From Cornus controversa (lineage: Eukaryota; Streptophyta; Magnoliopsida; Cornales; Cornaceae), in the NCBI GenBank assembly GCA_026545225.1, contig CM048846.1:86259270-86323269 (forward strand): a DNA stretch of 64,000 bases. The letters are read 5' to 3'. Numbering within the stretch: position 1 is the stretch's first letter; the number at the start of each line of letters is the position of its first letter. The translations under genes and the position numbers were made by a program. The notes below the pieces were generated by a model. That model worked only from the letters and a program-made list of their open reading frames with translations. It was not told where the DNA came from and made no database searches. Shown in pieces: positions 37,273-49,639 of this stretch.

Positions 37273-40200
37273 TGTTACATAAATAATATTAATAATAATA
37301 CTTTGGATTTTCTATTATTTAATTCAATATACCATAAATAAACAACACTCGATTGAAATAAAAAATACAATTTATTTATTCAATACACAACAATAACATT
37401 AATAAATAGAACCTGATTGTAGACCGAGGCTCGAATTAAATTCGATCTCCTTAAGACAATTATCGCCCCGCAATGGTGTTGAACGGACTCTTGGCGATTG
37501 TCTCCCAGGATACAACGATCTTCATCTTGATTGGTAGCAACACTTCAAACCAATTGAGCTTCTGCGAACCACCAATGTGTTAGTACTCTCTCTTTGACTT
37601 GACTCTCTTGAACTGTTGATTGAAACCAGACCACGAAAACTTGATATACGACCACTTGTGTTAGGCTATATAGAAAGGGAGAGTAGAAACGTAGAGAAAA
37701 GGAAAAGAAATCAGAAAACATATATTTTTTACAAATGAGGCTAATCGGCCTATTTATATACTACTAGGTGCCTTTTCACGTTTGTCTGAATAGGCATGGG
37801 ACATGTTGTTTCACTCCAAGCTGCCTTTTCACGTTTGTTTGAATAGGCATGGGACATGTTGTTTCACTCCAAGCGTTAAGAGTTGTGATCTTTCGCTGTA
37901 AGAGTTGTGATCTTGTGTTGTTTCACTCCAAGCGTTAAGAGTTGTGATCTTTCGCTGTAAGAGTTATGATCTTTCGTTGGAAGTGTCTGTTCGTAATTCA
38001 TATTTAAATGTTTGCTCATTACGAACTAACAATCTCGTGTCTGTTCATTACTTAACAGACATTCTACCACCATGTTATATCCCAACGATGTTATGACAGA
38101 CATTCTGCCACTCATTCAATATCACTTACAACACATACATGTAATTTTCATTTAATTTTTCCAATAATCCCCCACATAAATGAAAATTAACCTCAAATGT
38201 AAAAAATACTCGACTGACACTAGAGAGAGTACAATTGGAAAGTTATTGCATCGGGATAGATAGCTTTTGGCTTTGAATCTTCCTTAGTGTAATACTATCG
38301 GATTTACTTGGCTAACTAGTGACATATAGTCTTGAACTATTCAGCCGTTTGTGTAAAACCAGACAATAGTATACACACAACACCTTTCCGCACAAAGTTG
38401 GTTCTTTCGGTTGTGTTCATTTTGGCCCTGAACAAATCCTGGTATTCATGAGTGCTCTAGGGAATTTAGCCTTTCATTCTCATAGAAGCGGCCCACTTCA
38501 CACTCATATAGGTGATTCTCTATTAAGAATATCCTGTCATACCCCACTTGGATTTCCAAGATATAGGAATCACTAAAAGCGTAACTTAACCTAATTCACA
38601 CGACAGACAGCACTGTGTCATCTTAGAAATGTGTAGAAGATATACATCTTCCCAGTGCTACTGATGAGTCACTCAAAACTTCAGTTGTCCCTTTGAATCT
38701 GGATCTTGAGATCTCCAGTCAACTAGATGGGGTTTCCATTAAGGTGACTCGGTAAATATAGGCTTTAAGCCCATTCCCCTCGATGACTTATATACTTGCT
38801 CTCTTGGTAAACCTTTTGTAAAAGGATCTGCTATATTGTCCATGGACTTCACATATTTAATGAAAATTATTCCATTTGAGAGCAACTGCTTAATGGTATT
38901 ATGTCTCCTTCTTTTATGCCGAGATTTACCATTATATATATGACTCTGTGCCCTCCCAATTGCTGATTGACTATCACAATGTATACAAATCGCAGGCACA
39001 GGTTTCGGCCAATTTGGAATATCCTCTAGGAAGTTACGAAGCCACTCTGCTTCTTCACTTGCCTTATCCAAAGCAATGAATTCAGATTCCATTGTGGATC
39101 TGGCAATACATGTTTGTTTTGAAGATTTCCAAGATACGGTAGCACCACCAAGAGTAAAGATATATCCACTCGTGGATTTTGAGTCTTTTGTATCTGAGAT
39201 CCAGTTAGCATCACTGTATCCCTCAAGAACAGCTGGGTACTTTGTATAATGTAATCCCAAATTCAGGGTGTATCTCAAATATCTTAATACCCTAATTATT
39301 GCTGTCCAGTGATCCTTTCCTGGATTACTAGTATATCTACTCAGTCTATTTACTGAGTAAGCTATATCGGGTCGTGTGCAGTTCATCACATACATTAGAC
39401 TGCCTATGATCCGAGAATACTCGAGTTGTGATATGCCAGGACCATTATTCTTTGATAAATGAAGATTTAAATCTACAGGAGTCTTAGAAATATTCCTGTC
39501 ATTTTTATTGAATTTATCTAGTATTTTCTCAATATAGTAAGATTGAGATAACATTAGACCTTCTGATGTTTTAGAAATTTTAATTCCTAGAATAACATCA
39601 GCAATACCCATATCTTTCATATCAAAGTTATTCGTCAGCATTTTCTTAGTAGCTTTAATGGTGTCATTACTACCCATGATTAACATATCATCCACATATA
39701 GACAGACAATCACATATTCATCTTGAGTTCTCTTAGTATACACACATTTATCACACTCGTTGATTTTAAATCCGTTTGATAACATCACTTTATCAAATTT
39801 CCCATGCCATTGTTTAGGTGCTTGTTTTAATCCATAAAGAGATTTAACAAGTCTGCACACTTTCTTCTCTTGTCCTGGAACAATAAACCCTTCTGGTTGT
39901 TCCATATAAATTTCTTCATCCAACTCACCATTCAAGAATGCTGTCTTAACATCCATTTGATGTATTTTGAGATTTTGCAATGCTGCAATTGCGATTAACA
40001 TTCTAATGGATGTAATTCTTGTTACTGGTGAGTATGTGTCAAAGTAATCTAAGCCCTCCTTTTGTTTGTAACCTTTAACTACAAGTCTGGCTTTGTACTT
40101 ATCTATTGATCCATCAGCTTTCATCTTCCTTTTGAAAATCCACTTACAACCAAGTGGTTTATTTCCAGGAGGAAGATCCACCAATTCCCAAGTATGGTTT

Positions 40201-42931
40201 TGTAAGATGGATTCAATTTCACTATTAATAACCTCTTTCCACAAAGGAGCTTCTGGAGAAGACACAGCTTCTGTGTATGTTTGAGGCTCATTTTCCAATA
40301 AATATGTTAAGAAATCAGGACCAAATGACTTAGACATCTTAGTTCTCTTACTACGTCTAAGTTCATCCTCATTTCCCTTTTCTATAGACTTTGGTTCTAT
40401 AGTTTCTTGACTATCACTATTAATAGTATCACGATCTCTTTTAAGAGAGTTCTTATCATGTATATTTTTACAAGGAAATACATTCTCAAAGAACGTTGCA
40501 TTCCTAGACTCAATAATGGTATTGACATGTATATCTGTAATGTCAGATTCATGCACAAGGAATCTATAGGCACTACTATTGTTAGCATAACCAATGAAAA
40601 TACAATCAATAGTTTTAGGACCTATCCTAACTTTCTTAGGATCAGGAACAATCACCTTAGCAAGACACCCCCACACTTTCAAGTATTTATAAGAAGGTCT
40701 TCGATTTTTCCATAACTCATAAGGTGTCTTATCAGATTTCTTGTGAGGTATTTTATTGAGAATATGGTTCGCAGACCCCACAAGTTCTGTGGTAATCCAG
40801 AACTTATCAATAAGGCATTCATCATCTCTTTAAGAGTACGATTCTTGCGTTCAGCAATACCATTTTGTTGAGGTGAGTAGGGAGCCGTGGTTTGATGAAT
40901 GATACCAAATTCTGAACAAAGGTCAGCAAATGGTGCTTCATATTCACCGCCCCTATCACTTCTTATTATTTTTATCTTTTTGCCAGTTTGATTCTCTACC
41001 TCATTCTTATAATGTTTAAACATTTCTAAGGCTTCATCTTTGCTACGAAGCAAATAGACATAACAGTACCTTGTGCAATCATCAATAAAAGTAATGAAAT
41101 ACTTTTTCCCACCTCTAGTTTGCACACACTTTAAGTCACAGACATCACTGTGAATTAATTCTAGAGGTTTTGTACTCCTCTTTATGGAGTTAAAAGGAGT
41201 TTTCGTTGACTTTGCTTCTACACACGTTTCACACTTATTCGTTGAGTCGATATTAAATTTAGGTAGTAAATTCATATTAATTAATCTGCGTATTGCATCA
41301 TAATTAACATGTCCTAGTTTACCATGCCATATATCAGAAGACTCGATCAAATAAGAAGAAGCATTAACTTTATTATAAAGTTTGGGAATATCGGTTATTA
41401 CATTGAGTTTAAATAAATTCTCAATCAAAGACCCTTTTCCCACATACACACCATTTTTAGTAATAAGTACATTTTGATCAACAAATACTAATTTAAACCC
41501 ATTTTTACTCAGCAAGGCTCCAGATACAAGATTTTTCTGGGTATCTGGTACATGCAGCACATCATTGAGTGTGAGTTCTTTCCCTGAGGACATCTTTAGC
41601 ACAATTTTTCCTTGACCTTCAACTTTGGCAGTAGCGGAGTTCCCCATGAAGACTCGTTCTCCAGGTTCTACTACTTTATAAGCAGTAAATTTACTCCTAT
41701 CTGAGCAGATATGGCGAGTAGTTCCAGTGTCCACCCACCACCCTCGGATTTTGTCTACCAAGTCAATCTTTGAAACCATGGCTGACAGATCTCTATCTGA
41801 TTCTTTAATAACCAGTTTCTTCATGTGCACCTCAGTTGACTTTAATTTGTAGAGCTTTTGTACTCTTCTAGGACAATCTTTAGTACGGTGCCCGTTCCTT
41901 TTGCACCCATAGCATTTCCCATTAAATTTGGGAGGAGTCATCCGTCTGATTGTATGAAATACACCGACAGGTTAATCACGTAATTAAATAATAGAAATCC
42001 AATTATACGAAAATATGAAAAATAATTGTCTTAAGATTGTTACATAAATAATATTAATAATAATACTTTGGATTTTCTATTATTTAATTCAATATAGCAT
42101 AAATAAACAACACTCGATTGAAATAAAAAATACAATTTATTTATCCAATACACAACAATAACATTAATAAATAGAACCTGATTGTAGACCGAGGCTCGAA
42201 TTAAATTCGATCTCCTTAAGACAATTATCGCCCCGCAATGGTGTTGAACGGACTCTTGGCGATTGTCTCCCAGGATACAACGATCTTCATCTCGATTGGT
42301 AGCAACACTTCAAACCAATTGAGCTTCTGCGAACCACCAATGTGTTAGTACTCTCTCTTTGACTTGACTCTCTTGAACTGTTGATTGAAACCAGACCACG
42401 AAAACTTGATATACGACCACTTGTGTTAGGCTATATAGAAAGGGAGAGTAGAAACGTAGAGAAAAGGAAAAGAAATCAGAAAACATATATTTTTTACAAA
42501 TGAGGTTAATCGGCCTATTTATAGACCACTAGGTGCCTTTTCACGTTTGTCTGAATAGGCATGGGACATGTTGTTTCACTCCAAGCTGCCTTTTCACGTT
42601 TGTCTGAATAGGCATGGGACATGTTGTTTCACTCCAAGCGTTAAGAGTTGTGATCTTTCGCTGTAAGAGTTGTGATCTTGTGTTGTTTCACTCCAAGCGT
42701 TAAGAGTTGTGATCTTTCGCTGTAAGAGTTATGATCTTTCGTTGGAAGTGTCTGTTCGTAATTCATATTTAAATGTTTGCTCATTACGAACTAACAATCT
42801 CATGTCTGTTCATTACTTAACAGACATTCTACCACCATGTTATATCCCAACGATGTTATGATAGACATTCTGCCACTCATTCAATATCACTTACAACACA
42901 TACATGTAATTTTCATTTAATTTTTCCAACA
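37273..42931 (-). mobile_element. young Ty1/copia element in intron 3 of copy D
   Basis: Flanked by CTTTC (37268-37272 and 42932-42936). The LTRs of about 893 bp are at 42039-42931 (5', minus orientation, starts TGTTGG) and 37273-38166 (3', ends AACA). By eye they differ at roughly ten positions, so the insertion is recent on an evolutionary scale. The polypurine-like tract GTGGGGGAT lies next to the 3' LTR. Just inside the 5' LTR I see no Met-type primer site; coding sequence starts within about 100 bp, so primer site and gag N-terminus seem deleted. Each LTR contains a duplicated segment with CCTTTTCACGTTTGTCTG. Confidence 0.92.
38739..41941 (-). pseudogene. copia gag-pol remnant with one frameshift
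   Basis: The first open segment (41941-40679) begins at the gag zinc knuckle CYGCKRNGHRTKDC and continues with protease (WWVDTGTTRHIC), the GAG-pre-integrase region (WHGKLGHVN) and the integrase core (HSDVCD, IRSDRGGEY). Near 40785 about ten bases are missing and the frame shifts. The second segment (40781-38739) finishes integrase and carries reverse transcriptase ([26 protein letters not shown]) and RNase H (YSDANW, ending near the 3' LTR). The RT catalytic motif is intact. The gag capsid domain is absent. Confidence 0.9.
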
Positions 42932-44210
42932 CTTTCTTCATTATTGTTATTTACTAGACTTGTTAAGTAACTATTCAAATGAGTTTTTTTTTCTTCTTCT
43001 AAACAGGGTAAATTACTCCGGGGACAAGAAATAGCAGTGAAAAGACTTTCTGGAAGATCTGGACAAGGGTTTGAAGAGTTCAGAAATGAGACAGTATTGA
43101 TAGCCAAACTCCAACATCGGAATCTTATTAGACTCTTGGGTTGCTGCATTGAGCAAGATGAAAACATATTGATCTATGAATATATGCCCAATAAAAGTTT
43201 GGATTTCTTTTTGTTTGGTTAGTGTTCTCAAATATTTAATCTGTGTTTTTTTAATGTTTTCCTTTAACCGAACTTAGATGAATGTTGAATTCATTTTCAT
43301 TAATGTGAACTCAAGACAGATCCAAATAGACAAGGAATGTTGGATTGGAGGATACGTATTCGCATCATTGAAGGCATTGCTCAAGGATTGCTTTACCTAC
43401 GTCAATATTCAAGGCTTCGTATAATTCATAGAGATCTAAAGGCCAGCAACATTCTATTGGATAGCGAAATGAATTCAAAAATATCCGATTTTGGTATGGC
43501 AAGAATATTTGGTGGTAATGAGTCACAAGCAAACACATATCGGATTGTTGGAACATAGTAAATAAAATTAAAAACCTCTTCTAACACATGCACAAATTAT
43601 ATACTATACATTAAAGAAAGATTTGGTTTTTTCTGTATATTAAAATTTAAGTGGGTATATGTCTCCTGAATATGCAATGGAAGGCATTTTCTCGATAAAA
43701 TCTGACGTGTTTAGCTTTGGAGTATTGCTACTTGAAATTGTGAGTGGCAATAAGAACAATAGTTTTTATGACACTAACTATTTTCACCTCCTTGGATATG
43801 TAAGCAGTTAACATACCTTTCCTTTTCTTTTCCTTGCAAAGTTGATAATTTAAGGTTAAACTGAAGATGATACTTGAGAATTATATAATGAAATGTTTCA
43901 GGCTTGGGAGTTGTGGAATGCTGGCAGAGGAATGGAGTTGATGGACCCAACATTGGGTAATCCTTCTTCTACGTCTACATTGTTGAGATACATTAACATA
44001 GGGCTTCTCTGTGTTCAAGGAAATCCAAATGATCGACCTACAATGTCTGATGTTGTCTCAATGCTTAGCAATGAATCTGTACTTCTACCAACACCCAAGG
44101 AACCTGCATTTTCTACCTGTTGGCCTATGGTGAACACAAATGCATCACTTAACAATGCTGAAAACTATTCAGTAAATACTGTAACAATTTCAGTGATCGA
44201 CGCCAGATAA

Positions 44211-44702
44211 TAATTTCATGTTCCAACACATTTTGTTTCAAACTGAAATTCTAATCTCTTTGATTGTACTATTAAATTTGATTTCATGTACTTTATTACT
44301 CTTTGATTTTATTTTTTATTTATGTTTTTGGGATGATATGTTTATTCTTTTAACTAGCTATAGTAGCTTAGAAGCAGCTCTGTTTACTTGCTTAGTTGCT
44401 TTTAACTTGGGGACAACTTCCCTTCAAAAAAAAAAAAAATGAAAGAAGTAAACAAGCTTGGAGACAATTACCACCCCATTTAACCAAGGTCCAGTTACCA
44501 AATGCCTAAAAAAGGTAAAATAATTACAATTGTTGCCGCAGGATCAGAACAAACCAAAATGCTCTCCATCTTCATATTTTCTCCTAAAGCCATTCTCCCA
44601 CATACGAGTACAACTCTCATGTGGTAAGTTGATGAATTAATATTTGTGTATCTCTGCAATAACTCGAGGACATCTTTGCAATAACAGTGGACATATTTTT
44701 AA
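44211..44702. other. downstream region of copy D
   Basis: T-rich 3' flank with an A tract at 44427-44440. No gene seen. A stretch near 44570-44640 resembles ordinary intergenic DNA. Confidence 0.4.
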
Positions 44703-45730
44703 GGATAATACTTACCTACTCACCGGTGAGTAGGTAAGCTCTCCTGACTGTTGATGTGTTCTAATAAAAAATGAATACATCAACTTTAATTACAAAAATT
44801 AAAATGTAATAAATAAGGATAATAAATGTGATTGACCCATTTTCATTCAGCTAATTGACTTTATATATTCACCCTTCTCTTTCTTTCACGCCTCTCTCCA
44901 CTATTCTTCTTCCTCTCACCCTCCATGGAACATCATCACTTAAAAGACAACTATAAATGATAGTATATTAATAAACTGTATACAAAAACACATGTATCGA
45001 TAGATGTATATATACTATATATTAGTTCTATTTAAGATGTTAAAATTCATGGAGGTCCAATCTCCTATACTCTTTATAATGGTTCAAAGATAAATCGTAG
45101 CAAGATTGGGATTTTTCTTTTCTTTTTCAACAGACATTTAATTTCAATCCAATTCGTCACAACCTCGTTCTTATCTTATCACTTCATTCTTTTTTTTGTT
45201 ATCCATGTACTCTATCAAAACAAGGGTTTCTCTCTCTATACATATATATGTATACGTAGGAGCTTTTATATCAAAACAGAGCATGAGGATCGATGAGAGA
45301 GAACAGTGGGAGTCCAAATCTCAAAGACAACTACGGGATCTATTCATGGTCATGTTTGATGAGAGAACAGTGGGAGTCCAAATCTCAGAGACAACTACTT
45401 GAAATAAAATTTTAATTCTAATATGAAAACTGAAATCGAAGAGGAATGAGATCTATTCATGGTCATGTTCTTGGAAGAGTTGAGTTTTTAACAAATTTTT
45501 GTAAAAAATAAGAAGAAGAATTCTGTAAACCTAAACATACGTGTGGTTGCCAAATAAGAGAGAGAAGGGTAAATATAGAACGTCAATTACTCGAATGAAG
45601 TTGGATCAATCTTATTTATTATCCTTATTCATTACATTTTAAATTTTGTAATTAAATCTGATGTGTTCATTTTTTATTGGAACACATCAGAGGGCTTACC
45701 TACTCACTGGTGAGTAGGGAAGTATTGTCC
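44703..45730. mobile_element. MULE (non-autonomous Mutator-like) with about 135-bp inverted ends
   Basis: The left end (44703-44840) and the inverted right end (45595-45730) match over roughly 135 bp, starting GGATAATACTTACC / GGACAATACTTCCC. Candidate 9-bp duplications TATTTTTAA and TACTTTTAT agree at seven of nine positions. Bases 44711-44738 within the left end form a perfect 28-bp palindrome centred on CACCGGTG; the right end keeps it with few changes. Inside is a 68-bp tandem duplication (about 45290-45405, unit containing GAACAGTGGGAGTCC). No transposase. Confidence 0.8.
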
Positions 45731-46179
45731 TACTTTTATAAATGTGTTCATGACCAGTGAGTCATGTCCATCTTTTAAGTCAAATATTCATCAATGTGTC
45801 ATTAGTGCTTTTAAATTTTCCCCTGAAGTTCAAGCCAAAATAATAATGCTATAGTAAATCACTTGATCATGCTCATCTTAATGTACAGTTTAGAGAATTC
45901 CTCAAATAATTTTTAAAAAAAAAAAATTCAAATTTCAAGGATCTTAGTTGGTTAAACACACACATGAATGTTTTCTTAATTTCTCAAAGAGAATCGATTT
46001 TTCTAATTTTAATTAATATAATTATATTTTGGTATGGAAAATAAGATTAGTAACTAACAGCAAGCTAAAAGAAAATTTGAAAATTACATGAGAGCTACAA
46101 ATCAAAGACACAAATACATACAGAAAAAGAGACAACAACTTATGTACGAATGATTAGACATATTTTACTATTTTTTATT
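45731..46179. other. AT-rich spacer, no gene seen
   Basis: Low-complexity sequence with an A tract at 45916-45928. No ORF or terminal repeats. Confidence 0.5.
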
Positions 46180-47210
46180 AGCAAGAAACTCACACACCCA
46201 TTTGCTCCTATGGGAACTCAAAGCCCAACCTCTTACACGAGGAGGTAAACAGGCCAGTCTTGAGATTTTTAAAATTTTGAGAGGCCCTAAGCGAATTTTC
46301 AAATGTGAGGCTCTTTATACATAAGGTTTTACATGTGCAAATTTTTTATAAGAGTGCGAAATTTTCATTAAATGAGACGATAAACACATAAAATATATTA
46401 ATGTTGAAAACACAAAAAAATATCCCAGTCTTGGTGCTTTATAAATAGCACGATCTAGTTCACATCAAAAAATAAAAGGAAATATTCAACACAGTTTAGT
46501 CACAAAAATCAAAATTCATCTTCATATCAAAGTAAATGTGATCGTATTGCATTTTGATCTACAAAATTAAAGTGCTCGAATCAAGTCTTAAGTTCACAAC
46601 TCAAAATTAAAGAACAATAGAACTTGTTTTGATGCCTATGTTGCCACAATTTAAAAGTTGTCAAATCTCAAATGTCACAATTTGATGTCTAAGCTGTCAC
46701 AAATGACAAATTAAAACAGCAATGAGAGAGAGACTCACTTGCCTAAGATGAGAGATAAGATTATGAAACGGAGTAAGCTTCTCAGCGAGAGAGAGAGCGA
46801 CCATTGGCAGTCGCAGCGGCAAAAGAGACAGAGAGTTGAGAGGTAGAGAGTTTAGGATTAGCTCATGTCATGTTTTAGAAAATATTGAGCAAACTTTAGT
46901 TTAGATCTTAGTATGGAATAGCTAATGGACTGATATAGTGTATGGGCCTTCTAATTGATAAGTTTGAAGTTGGGATAGAGTAATAATATGAGACTTTAAG
47001 CATTGGACTAGAGATTAAAAAAAAAAAAAAAGGGCCTATAATTATAACACGTGTATAAATATAAGGTCTTCCAAATTTAGAGGCCATTGGCGACTGCCTG
47101 AGTCGCCTAGGTTCAGGATCGAACCTGGAGGTAGAGAAAATTGTATTAAGTTACAACCTTTGGTGGTCAAATAATTAGACATATGAGATCTATAAATTAT
47201 ATTAAGAATT
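46180..47210 (-). mobile_element. possible tRNA-derived SINE split by a hAT element
   Basis: Joining 46180-46249 with 47128-47210 gives, on the minus strand, sequence with a B-box-like GGCTTTGAGTTCCC next to CTCGTGTAAGAGGTTGGG and an ACCAAAGGTTGTAAC segment. This matches the general look of plant tRNA-derived SINEs. The A box is poor and no poly-A end was identified, so this is tentative. Confidence 0.3.
46250..47127. mobile_element. non-autonomous hAT-type transposon
   Basis: Starts CAGGCCAGTCTTGAG and ends TCAGGATCGAACCTG, imperfect inverted ends of the CAG..CTG type. The 8-bp duplications are GAGGTAAA (46242-46249) and GAGGTAGA (47128-47135), seven of eight identical. Length 878 bp, no transposase ORF. 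8-bp duplications and these ends are characteristic of hAT. Confidence 0.75.
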
Positions 47211-47344
47211 TAGAAAGTAGCTAGTTGAACACAAATAACCTTTAGGAAAATCCAAGGGGAAGCCATTAGCAAGATTCTCTACTTGGGGCCACCCAAGGGA
47301 TTTTTTCAGTAATTGTCTTGTGAATGTGAAATAGAGGGACTGAG

Positions 47345-48874
47345 TGGTATCAGAGCTCTAGATTTGAATACCTTAGGACGAGGTTTGGATGTCGAGTTAC
47401 CATGTGTTAGGAAATTGACAATTGATTTAGAATATGCGTTGAAGAACCTACGAGAGATTTAGAGTCTAAAATTCAAAAAAAATAATTCAAGTCTTTTTGG
47501 AATATCATGTATGTATGATTTATATTTCAGGGACGATTTTTTTAAGAGGGTAGTTTGTGATGACCTGTATATTTTTTAATTTTAATTTTTTTTGTAATTT
47601 TATAAATAAATAAGATGTAGCCATATATATATATATATATGTGGGGGGGGGGCATAAATATGTATGGTCATGGGTCTTGCTTTATAAATAATTGGTTGTT
47701 AGTACGTACTTTATGGAAAGTTAAAGAAATGACTCTACAATTCTTCAGCTCATGCATATATTTATGGCAAGTTAAAGAAATGACTATACAATTCTTAACT
47801 AATGCCTTTTTATTTTTCTAAAGTTAATTCTAGATTTTCAATGATTCTTGAACTGAGTATATATAATAGTGCACCTATCTTCAAAACATAATATGGTCCT
47901 TTAGGGAAAAAAAAGAAAAGAAAGGGGAAGCAAAGATGATTTGATAGTGGCCAGGCTGATCAAAGAATGACAGCAAGATTTTACGAATAATAGAAGGAGC
48001 TGGTCAATAGATTAAATTCAAGAAAAATCGAACACAAATAAGTAGGGAATTTACTCTTGGTTTATATGTGTGAATAGACCGAAGAAACTAGAAAGGATAA
48101 TCTTATTTTAAAGTATTTGTTTTTAATTTATTCTATTTTATACCCTTTGGTTTTTTGTTAAATTTCACTCTAGTTGCTAGAGTACTATTTTTCTTGAGTT
48201 ATACTTTCAATGGGTAGAAAGTTGAATTATGGAATTAAGACTATAATCTGATGTAAGGTTGGATCATGTGAAATGGTATTGCATCTTATTGTATAAAAAA
48301 TTAAAATGTGTTTTCGTGTGCTCGTACATGTAATTCCTTTGGTTGAAAATAAATAAGGTGTGTAATTCCTTTGGTTGAAAGATGGAGAACTGTTTTGGAA
48401 CTTAGTTGGGGTCGGCAGTCCGTCAGAGAATGACCGAAAATCTACTGGTGTGTGCGATATACATGTCAGGGTCGTTTAATTTGTCAAATATGTTTGGGTT
48501 AACATTATTTTGGAGAATTGGATTATAATTGCATTGATAATCTTATTGTACTTACTTTAATATTTATGGTTGTTTAAATGTATATATTTTAAGTTGTTCG
48601 TTCTTTTGTATTCGATCTATAGTATATATGAATTTAGAGTACCTTTTCTACTGGCAGTTGTGCTCACTCCAATATTTTTAAGGTTTGGCTGAAATCTCGA
48701 GTAATGAAGAATTTTTGGAAGTCATGTGATGGCGTATTTACTAACATAGAAAGTTGAAGAGAGTGTTTTCTATATATATTTAATTTTGTAATTCGCGGGA
48801 AGTACTTCGTTTGTATGTTTAAGACAAGGTTTATGTTACTAGTTATGTTATTTGAATTTGGAGGGCTTTGTAAT
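47345..48874 (+). mobile_element. Tekay-type gypsy remnant: primer site, polypurine tract and most of an LTR
   Basis: Primer site TGGTATCAGAGC at 47345-47356. About 190 bp later, TTTCAGGGACGATTTTTTTA and AAGAGGG (47544-47550), the usual 3' end of gypsy elements of this type, immediately precede an LTR starting TGTGATGACCTG at 47556. The LTR runs to 48874, is broken by the Tat-like element, and resumes at 60205-60295. The whole of gag-pol has been deleted. An AT microsatellite plus G run lies at 47624-47650. Confidence 0.7.
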
Positions 48875-49266
48875 TGATAAGGAATATTGGTGAGTAAGCT
48901 CAACAGACGGATGAGATAGGAATTAATGAAACTGATTTGATCAGGTAGAGATAATTAATTTGATCAGATATTAAAATTCAAATTCAAAAGTCAGGTAGAT
49001 GAAACAGACGACTAGATAAGAAAACAAAATGCCCGCAAAAGGAGGGAAGGTGATCCACGCCACTTGAGTCGTACCTTATAAACGAGAAGAAGTCAATCGA
49101 TTAAGGTATGAAAAAGATATAGAGAAATAATTACTCCTCTACACAACGCCTCTGAAACTAGCTTGATCGTCAGAGCCTTACCGGCACCGAAGCCAGAAAG
49201 GTGATTTCATTTTTTTTTAAGAAAAACGGACCAGATCCGGATCGAATAGAGTCAACCTTCATCAGC

Positions 49267-49281
49267 TGGCGCCATATGTGG
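49267..49281 (+). promoter_or_regulatory. primer-binding site, tRNA-Arg type
   Basis: TGGCGCCATATGTGG lies two bases after the 5' LTR end. It resembles the TGGCGCC-type sites of Tat-clade gypsy elements. Confidence 0.7.
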
Positions 49282-49639
49282 AAAAGATAGTTCTCCTAGA
49301 AAAAACATAACTCGTCTCTAATCCGGTCAGGAAGTAGGAAAGGGAGGCACGTCGTAGGCTCCTGTTCACCGGCAAAAGTCCAGGGAACACCCTGGCATCC
49401 CAAATAAATAAGAACGCATCGCAACGTTGGAACAACAAGTTCAAACCTTCCAGCAAAGTTTGGACCAGCTAGTCTAACAAAATGAGGCAATACTACAATG
49501 CCTCCCTACTCCTGCAGATCCACCACTACCACCTCAAGATCATCCCAATCGAAATCCTCCAAACCGTGGTCATCCTGGCTTGAATCAGTCCAACCAGGAT
49601 CAACATGATAGGTTTCCCCGTCATGATCCACTAAATAGT

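Larger units (their letters stand above)
35035..44210 (+). pseudogene. SRLK copy D: gutted lectin ectodomain, intact kinase domain
   Basis: Exon 1 (about 35035-35613) keeps the signal peptide (RPGFFLCVV) but has lost most of the bulb-lectin and S-locus glycoprotein domains in at least two in-frame-looking deletions. A 1-bp frameshift at about 35380-35400 lies before the PAN region. Exon 2 (35772-35882, TM) and exon 3 (36125-36336, [10 protein letters not shown]) follow. After a 6.7-kb intron come exons 4-7: 43007-43217, 43320-43557, 43652-43799 and 43902-44210. Lengths and phases of exons 3-6 equal those of copy C, and exons 2-7 keep one open frame of about 409 codons with AVK, HRDLK and DFG present. 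The ectodomain cannot work as a lectin receptor. A transcript starting downstream could still give a membrane kinase; I cannot tell whether that happens. Confidence 0.9.
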
